64,000 bases of DNA from positions 99,291,661-99,355,660 of the forward strand of contig NC_051083.1 of the NCBI RefSeq assembly GCF_004664715.2, read 5' to 3'. Source of the DNA: Peromyscus leucopus (Eukaryota; Chordata; Mammalia; Rodentia; Cricetidae). The notes beneath the pieces were generated by a model that was not told the origin of the DNA, ran no database searches, and saw only the letters and a list, made by a program, of their open reading frames with translations. Numbering within the stretch: the first letter of the stretch is position 1; each line of letters opens with the position of its first letter. Shown here in pieces: positions 57,465-64,000 of this stretch. A program made the position numbers and the translations under genes.

Positions 57465-57870
57465 ACGGTCTGCTTAAACATGAGCTGATCAAGAACAACA
57501 ATAAGTAGGCTAGAGTGGAGGTCAGAAAGCCCAGGAAGTCTCAACCCTTCACAAAGAACTACAGGAAGCTAAGAGCTTCCAGGAAATAGAGAAATAGTCT
57601 TCCCAGAGAAAAAGCACACCAATTGGTTATCCAATACCAAATGATCAGCCCTGAATATATACAGACAAGTAACATTATGTAGACTGTGCAGGTTTTATTT
57701 ATATATTTATGAATATATGTGTATAACATATATACGTATAACAACAATTAATGAAAAAAGAAGCCATAAATGTGAAAGAGAGCAAGGAGATACATAGGAG
57801 GGTTTGAAGGGAAGAGGGAAAAGTTTTAGTTATAATTTCAAAAAACAACTTTAAAATTTTCTCATTATTG
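57465..57870 (+). mobile_element. Lx-type L1 3'UTR tail, plus orientation, second copy
   Basis: GCTTAAACATGAGCTGATCAAG, AAAGCCCAGGAAGTCTCAACCC, ACAAAGAACTACAGGAAGCTAAG, TTGGTTATCCAATACCAAATGATCAGCCC, AACAACAATTAATGAAAAAAGAAGCCATAAATGTG. It has the same orientation and family as the copy 160 bp upstream. Confidence 0.88.
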
Positions 57871-57871
57871 G

Positions 57872-58165
57872 TTAGAGAGAAGAATCAGTGGGTAAAGCAC
57901 TTGGTTTGAATCCTCAGAACCCTGTAATTTCAGTGTTCCTGTGGAAAAGGGGGAGATAGAAACAGTACAAACTGACAGCTTGTCAGCCAGCTAGCCACTG
58001 ACAAATGACAAAGAAACCTTGTCTCAAACAGGGTAGAAAATGACCAGTACCTGAGGTTGTCTTTCAGTCCTTGCACATACACCATAACATGTTCACACCT
58101 GTATTCCCACATGTGAAGATGCAAACATTTATATCACATATACACATGTATGCACACATGCAAAA
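57872..58165 (+). mobile_element. B4 SINE
   Basis: GGTTAGAGAGAAGAATCAGTGGGTAAAGCAC, GAATCCTCAGAACCC, TTGTCAGCCAGCTAGCC, ACCTTGTCTCAAACAGGGTAG, CCTGAGGTTGTCTTTCAGTCCTTGCACATACACC and a CA-rich end follow B4 order. Confidence 0.82.
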
Positions 58166-58169
58166 ATTT

Positions 58170-59000
58170 TTTAGTTAGGTATCACAATGAAACTAGTTTG
58201 TGGTCATTTACTTATGGCATACTGGTGATACATGTGCTCTTATATTTAATGCTCTAATTCACTTTCTTAGTCAAGACTGCCTCCATGGCAGCACATCTTG
58301 GATTATTCAGAAGTTTGCTTATACTTAGGTTACTTAATATTGATAAGCATAACTTGATATAAACATAACTTGATAAACAGGACATGCAATTGATAAACAT
58401 ATAACTTGATAAATTAAATAATATGGATGTGAAAGTTAGAAAAACATATGGAGATTACTTGTTGAATCTGATTCTGAAAATCAGCAATAAGAAATAGAGT
58501 GTCAAAAAGGGTGCTCTGTTTCAAATTTATCATATATTCTATTTACAGCTCCTTGAGAAGCCACAAAAGGTTCTAAGATTGCAATTTCAGCCATCAAAAT
58601 TAGCATATAAGTTAGCAAGTACACTTCTTGTGATGGCATGGAGGCTGGTATCACTGAAATTAGAATATCAAATTTAATAATTATTTTGAAATTCTAGAAC
58701 AAGAATAGGGAGGGGTAAGTGACTCAATTTCTCAGGAGACAGACGATGATGGGCAGAAATCATTCAAGAAAATTAGAATTAAAGAACAGAAAGTAAGCCT
58801 GAACCTAACTGGAATGAAAGGAAGAAACATTAAACAAACAAATCAAGAACAGAAATGAATGAAAGAGTTGTATTTTCAAAATTTGCAATCATAAAATAAG
58901 CTTCTGCTAGTTCCAGTAAATAACTTACAAAGGGATTCTGGGACTTTGCTCTGATCTGAATGAACCTACTGCAGCAAAACACAAAGTGTTGGGAGGAGGA
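58170..59000. other. Unassigned stretch
   Basis: There are several local AACTTGATAAAC repeats at 58340-58415. No gene or element is recognised. Confidence 0.45.
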
Positions 59001-59005
59001 ATGGG

Positions 59006-59228
59006 GGCTAGAAAGATGGCTCAGCAGTTGAGAGGATTTGTTGTTCTTGCCCAGGGCCCAGGTTAAGTTCCTGATAGCAACATGGTGGCTCATAACTGCC
59101 CATGACTATAGTTCTAAGTGATCTTATGCTTCTTCTGATTTCTGCAGGCAATAGGCACATACATGGTGCAATACATGAATGCGGGCAAAGCACTAATCCA
59201 CATTCAATTCAATTAATTAATTAAAAAC
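59006..59228 (+). mobile_element. B2/B3-type SINE
   Basis: GGGGGCTAGAAAGATGGCTCAGCAGTTGAGAGGATTTGTTGTTCTTGCCCAGG, AACATGGTGGCTCATAACTGCC, CTTCTTCTGATTTCTGCAGGCA and an AATTAATTAATTAAAA tail. Full length and moderately diverged. Confidence 0.92.
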
Positions 59229-59229
59229 A

Positions 59230-60715
59230 GAAAATTTCATTGCCATTTCAATCTCACAGAACCCTGTGAGTGTGTTTGTTGTTTGCATCTCTGCATCTAT
59301 GTACAGCCTCAACATTTATGGTGTACACATTCTCATTTTCCAATCAGCTAACATTTTTTCTCAGAAGTAATAACAAAATAATATTCCCCAAAAGCTAGAA
59401 TCTGTCCTTCTCCCTGAATGATAGACATTCAGTTCCTGTAGCCATACCAGAACATGCTGTTGTACCATTGTATATGTACTGTTATAGTTTTCTAATTGGT
59501 CCTGATGTATTTGAACACTCAAGAATCAACTTTCTAAATAGTTGTTATTAGGAATACTTCAAAAACAATTCTCAAATATTGTATATTATACATCTTACAT
59601 ATACACACACACCTAAGTATATGTAAATGTTGACCTAAGTTAATATGTTCTTTAGCAAGGTGTTGTTTGACTGTTACACATTTTCTAAGCAATTAAAAAA
59701 CAATAATCGTTTCAGAACATGTTCATTATTTGAAAGGCTACATTGGAGTGGCAGATATATTTATTGCAACATCAGTCTTGAAATGAAAATTGATTACTTT
59801 AAGAAGATGAGAGACAAAAGCAAAAATTACTTTAGCAATAAAAAAAATTGTGTTCCTTTTCCAACTGGCAGAGATATTAAAACCATGACCATCTTACTAG
59901 ACTGAATTTTTGACAGATCTAATAAAAGTGAAACAGCTTATGATGCAGGTGGTAAGAAATTATTCTCCTGAGTGCTGGCAAGGTTATGAAGGGTACATTT
60001 TGCAGAGTGAGTTTGGGTGAATAGATTTCAATTACATTGTGATATGGAACTGTCCTCTTTTACACAGTAAAGATTCCTTTATCAGCAATGACTAAAGAGA
60101 TCTGAACTGAAATATAGATCCAATTAATTTCAGGTTCCTCTGTCAGTGATACTCCTTCCTGTTTCATAAAGAAACTGGTCATTTAGATTATACAGAAGAT
60201 TCCAGAGCAACACCTTTATCTCACTAAAACAAAGACCTCGGCTCACTCATTGGTTGGATTCCAAGCAGATGAGGATTGAGGGTTTGATGCATTTTGTGTC
60301 AAGCTGAAGATAACGTTCTTTTTCCACTGTGAAGTGATGCATGAGCTAGCAAAAAATGTCCACCTCTCTCTAATTCAGTTTCTCCATATTGAGCATCCTG
60401 CAACTAACTATTCACTGAGAATAATCTAATAAGCAGTTGGAGTTTTTAGGGGGAAAATTCCTTTGCTTTTTTACTTATATTTTACAATTCTGCTTTAAAG
60501 TTCAGCAGCCTGTTTTAAAAGGGTCAGTTTTTAGTTGTGTCTAGCTAAGTTGTGCAACTTGCAGTCAGTTAGCTTGGAAAATGAAAACTGTGCTTTTATT
60601 TCTGGTGAAGATGTTAGTGATATAGGCCATGTTTTGGATTTAATGAAGGTAAACACTAATAATAATCATTTTCAGACCATAATTCTGTTGTGGATATAAA
60701 GTGTTCCTCTTGTAC
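59230..60715. other. AT-rich stretch, unassigned
   Basis: A plus-strand frame of 86 codons at 59645-59905 has no motif or splice support. Nothing else is recognised. Confidence 0.45.
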
Positions 60716-60717
60716 AG

Positions 60718-60965
60718 TGCAAAACAGTCAGCTCTGAAAACATATAAAAAAGGTACATTATCAGGACCAAGCAGGATATATTTAGGAATAAATATGTTTA
60801 TGCTTATATGCATTCAATAACAATTAGTAAAAAAAGAAAAGAAAAGAAAAGAAAGGCCATGAGTTTGAAGGGGAGTGGGAAGCATATATAGGAGACTTTC
60901 AAGGGAGGAACAGGAAGGGGAACTGTAATTATAATTTCAAAATTATTTAAGAAATAAGAACAACT
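60718..60965 (+). mobile_element. Lx-type L1 3' tail, plus orientation
   Basis: CAAAACAGTCAGCTCTGAAAACATATAAAAAAGG, CAATAACAATTAGTAAAAAAAG, (AAAAG)n, GGCCATGAGTTTGAAGG and GGAGGAACAGGAAGGGGAACTGTAATTATAATTTC follow the Lx end order. Short, old copy. Confidence 0.75.
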
Positions 60966-60969
60966 CTTC

Positions 60970-62690
60970 TAAGAGAATCTGAGAGAGAAGAGGTATGATT
61001 AGCTTGCATTCTGAGGCAGAAAAAATTGTTGATAATTCCTTGCGCTTGGGTTTATAAATTCTACTTTATAATTGTACAAAAAAACAAAAGGGATCTCATC
61101 AGAAAGCAAAATGCAATTGAAGGCTTAGTGGATGATCCTTAGAGTAAGGATGCAGCAGAGTTCTAATGGCCTCCAGTGCTGCAGGACCAGGTATTTAGGA
61201 ACTAGAATGTTTTCAATTAGCTATGGTTAACATTCAGATATTTTTGTAACAGTGCATAATATAGTAGTTCCACAAAGCTTATATTGAAAGAGAAGAGAAA
61301 ATAGGCAGAAGATTATCCCAATAGTCACACTGCTTGGATTTGCACTGTGATGTGTTTCTGTGGGAAAATGGGGGTGGTGGTGAAAGCACAGCTGAGTCAC
61401 AGGTATGAAGTTCAATATTTAATATTTAATGTTCCTTCAATTTAAATTCCATTCCTTCAATCGCAATTCTTCTACCGTATTTTATTTTTCTAATATCACG
61501 TAAAATCTCTGGTTATTATGCTATTTATTTCTAATCTAAAAATCATAATTGTGAACTTTACTAGCTGGCATAGGACTAGCTTCAAAAATATGTACTCATT
61601 GTGAAGGAGATTAGAATATGGCATTTAGAAAATATGGCACTTTGGTAAAAGTTATTTTCAACTAAAGACAATTAAGGGAAATCAGCTGCAAAGATAATTC
61701 TCCATCCTTCTGCAGTGTGCCCTAATGCAGAATATAAATGTCCCTCATGAGGGGGCCTCTCTCTTATAACAAGGTGAGGACGATCACCTTTATCATCAGA
61801 GACAAATTCTAAGATGAGGCACCAGAAACACATCTTACTAATGCCTTACCTCCAGTTTTTCTTATGTATCTCTTCTCCCACAATCCTTAAATCTTGTTTT
61901 CTACTTGTCTAATCACCTCTGAAGAAGTTGTTACCCATTGTCCAAGTAAAACATAATGCCCATTTTCATTACTTCTTTGAGATTTTCATTTTTTCTCTAA
62001 AGCATTCTTTAACATCAAATAATTCTTAGCTTTTTCTCTCATAACTCTGCCTTTTATTAGCATTTGCAGAAAGCAGCTATAAAACAATGATAGTCCAGAA
62101 AATAGTTGTCCTCTCCTCTAATGAAAACAGAAGCATTTATATTTCTGTGCCGCAGTCTATGTAAAGTTCTATTATTAATGTTAGTCACCGAATAATTACA
62201 GATATTAGGTGTTATTTGCTTCTTTATCATTACAGAGAGTGAGGTTTAAAAAATGAAGATTATTTGCTAGCTATGTATCAACCCCCCAATCCTGTTTGTC
62301 TGAGAGGGAAAGGTAATGACAAACAAAATTGTTTGGTTATGTGATTATCTATAAAAATAAATAGTATTACTAGTCCTGTTTCACAGACAAAGGCATTGAC
62401 TTGTGAAAAGCCAAGGAATTCATTTAAGACCCAAACTAAGAGTATGTATTTGAAGTTAGGAAAACCTGAGGACTGTACATATATATCTCCTTGCTCTATT
62501 GAGTATGTAAGTGTGTAAACACTTAGCTACACTAAATCAATTGAGTTAAAAATTTGTTGAAAGGAGGAGTCACAGGAGAAGTTACTTTATCTGATCATAA
62601 TGATATTAGAAATAAGCAGATAATATCCTTCTGTACTTCAGTAACAATGTCGATAAAGACAACCTTATTTCACTTTTGAACCTAGTTTCT
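60970..62690. other. Unassigned stretch
   Basis: No recognisable repeat and no exon-like frame. Confidence 0.45.
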
Positions 62691-62694
62691 TAGT

Positions 62695-63135
62695 TACTGT
62701 TCTATTGCTGTGAAGATAAGATATGACTAAGGCAACTCATAGAAGAGCAACAAATTTTAATAAGATATGACTAAGGCAACTCATAGAAGAGCAACAAATT
62801 TTAATAGAGGCTTGCTTACAGCTTCAGGGGGTTACTAATTGATCATTATGGCAGAAAGCATGATGACACACAGGAAGGCATGGGACTGAAAACTTACATC
62901 CCTATCTGCAGGTAGGCAGGCAGAGAGGGAGGGAGGGAGAGAGGACAGGGCAGGAGAGAGAGAGAGAGGGAGACATGGGCATTGAAAACCTCTAAGTCCA
63001 TCCCCAGAGACATACCTACTCCCAAAAGGTCACACCCACTCCAATAATGCCACACTTTCTAATCCTTCTCAATCAGTTCCATTAACTGAGGATTCAAACA
63101 TATGAACTTATGGGGTCCATCCTCCTTTAAATCAC
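62695..63135 (+). mobile_element. URR1-like (hAT-Charlie) DNA transposon fossil with internal duplication
   Basis: TACTGTTCTATTGCTGTGAAGATAAGATATGACTAAGGCAACTC, GAGGCTTGCTTACAGCTTCAGGGGGTTA, GCAGAAAGCATGATGACAC, ACCTCTAAGTCCATCCCCAGAGACATACC, CTCCAATAATGCCACACTTTCTAATCC and CTTATGGGGTCCATCC follow a common rodent family in order. An internal GGGA/GAGA tract lies at about 62918-62972. Confidence 0.72.
62717..62804 (+). repeat. Exact 44-bp tandem duplication inside the URR1-like element
   Basis: The unit beginning TAAGATATGACTAAGG and ending CAACAAATTTTAA occurs at 62717-62760 and 62761-62804 without a difference. Confidence 0.97.
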
Positions 63136-63139
63136 TAAA

Positions 63140-64000
63140 TAATAGCAGTAATAATTCTTTAACATCTACTAATGTTGAGCAACTGTTGTGTGAGAGGTTG
63201 GGTGGATGGCAGCAATGCGCTTAATATATTTATTAGGAAAGGAGAATCTAGTTAACAAAATAAATAGCAGTGAAGATAAAGATGGGTCAAAACCCTGTCA
63301 GTGAAGAAAAAGAGGAACATTTAATCATGGCACTGAATTTTCCCAGAGAATTTGAAAAGTGACATGGGTAGCAAAGATGAGCAAGGCTGAGGAAGGGCTG
63401 CCTAAATATGCACTGGAAGAACAGAAGGGATTTCAGTTTTGCAGACTTAAAAATCACAATTTTTAACAAACTTATAGTAAGCTCATCTTACTATTTTACA
63501 GTAATTTGATATTAAATAATAGATCGGTCATGTGGGACAAGACCCTGCATCTTCCCATTGCTCATTCTCTCCCCACAGACCTGCTATAGGATTTTCCTAA
63601 ATATCATCAAGAGTTTAATTAGTCAACAAAATATTTTACCTTCTGACTGAAACATGCTGAATATTGCTTATTTAGGATTATCTCTGCTAGTCTCAAGAAT
63701 GCTTCATTTCTACTTTTTTCAGACTGATTAATTTCCCTCATTATTGTCTTTGGTTACTTTAATGATTTGTTACCAGAGTCCAAAGGCAAAAAGCATGGCT
63801 CCAGAGGTCCCAAGCATCAGGTTCATTTACTTTCACCAAGGAAAAGAAATCAGAAAGATGAGTGATAGTTGAAACAAGAAAGGAACTGATCTCTGTTGAC
63901 CATACCAGGAAGGACAGTGGTCTAGGAACTTAAGTTTTGCCTTTGAGATACTAATGATATCTTGAAGACTAAGTGAAGGAAAAAGGGGTAGGATGGAGAT
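63140..64000. other. Unassigned stretch to the window end
   Basis: No gene, RNA or repeat family is recognised. Confidence 0.45.

Overview
The window looks like intergenic or intronic chromosomal DNA from a muroid rodent, most likely a cricetid (hamster, vole or deer-mouse group). It is AT-rich and has no bacterial-type gene organisation. It carries rodent-specific SINEs (B1, B2/B3, B4, ID), muroid L1 tails of the Lx type, and rodent DNA-transposon fossils. The B1 copies with a GTAGCTTTG(C/T)(G/A)CCTT(T/G)CCTGG core and the L1 3'UTR type fit Cricetidae better than Mus or Rattus. The species assignment is inference. I find no complete protein-coding gene and no rRNA, tRNA, CRISPR array or replication origin. 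Almost every long open frame lies in a repeat or occurs by chance in AT-rich DNA.

Layout. 0-15.4 kb: scattered SINEs, two old Lx L1 tails (2.2-3.1 and 10.9-12.0 kb), TA/CA microsatellites and an hAT-Charlie fossil at 13.2 kb. 15.8-19.2 kb: the only stretch with gene-like signals. Three minus-strand open segments have good splice acceptors; the best is 18936-19210. A solo LTR with a 6-bp target duplication lies among them. 21.7-24.3 kb: B1 insertions, an Lx tail and an exact 61-bp tandem duplication. 24.3-28.9 kb: an ancient gammaretrovirus-like (ERV1) provirus on the minus strand. RT, RNase H and integrase are recognisable but heavily broken, and younger microsatellites and an Lx tail are nested in it. 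29-36 kb: mostly unassigned, with one ID element. 36.4-39.2 kb: an old L1 split by a solo LTR and rearranged L1 3'UTR blocks. 40.6-42.1 kb: two more solo LTRs with perfect 6-bp duplications. 42.5-43.2 kb: a minus-strand L1 tail with an inverted 5' part. 45.0-48.4 kb: an L1 insertion with a 5' inversion and a 14-15 bp target duplication, sitting inside an older L1. 48.4-64 kb: SINEs, three more Lx tails, two URR1-like DNA-transposon fossils and an exact 44-bp tandem duplication.

Nothing here works as a genetic system. The interest lies in the layered record of retrotransposition (at least three L1 tails with internal inversions, four clean solo LTRs, one nested ERV) and in the possibility that minus-strand exons of a real gene lie at 16-19 kb.
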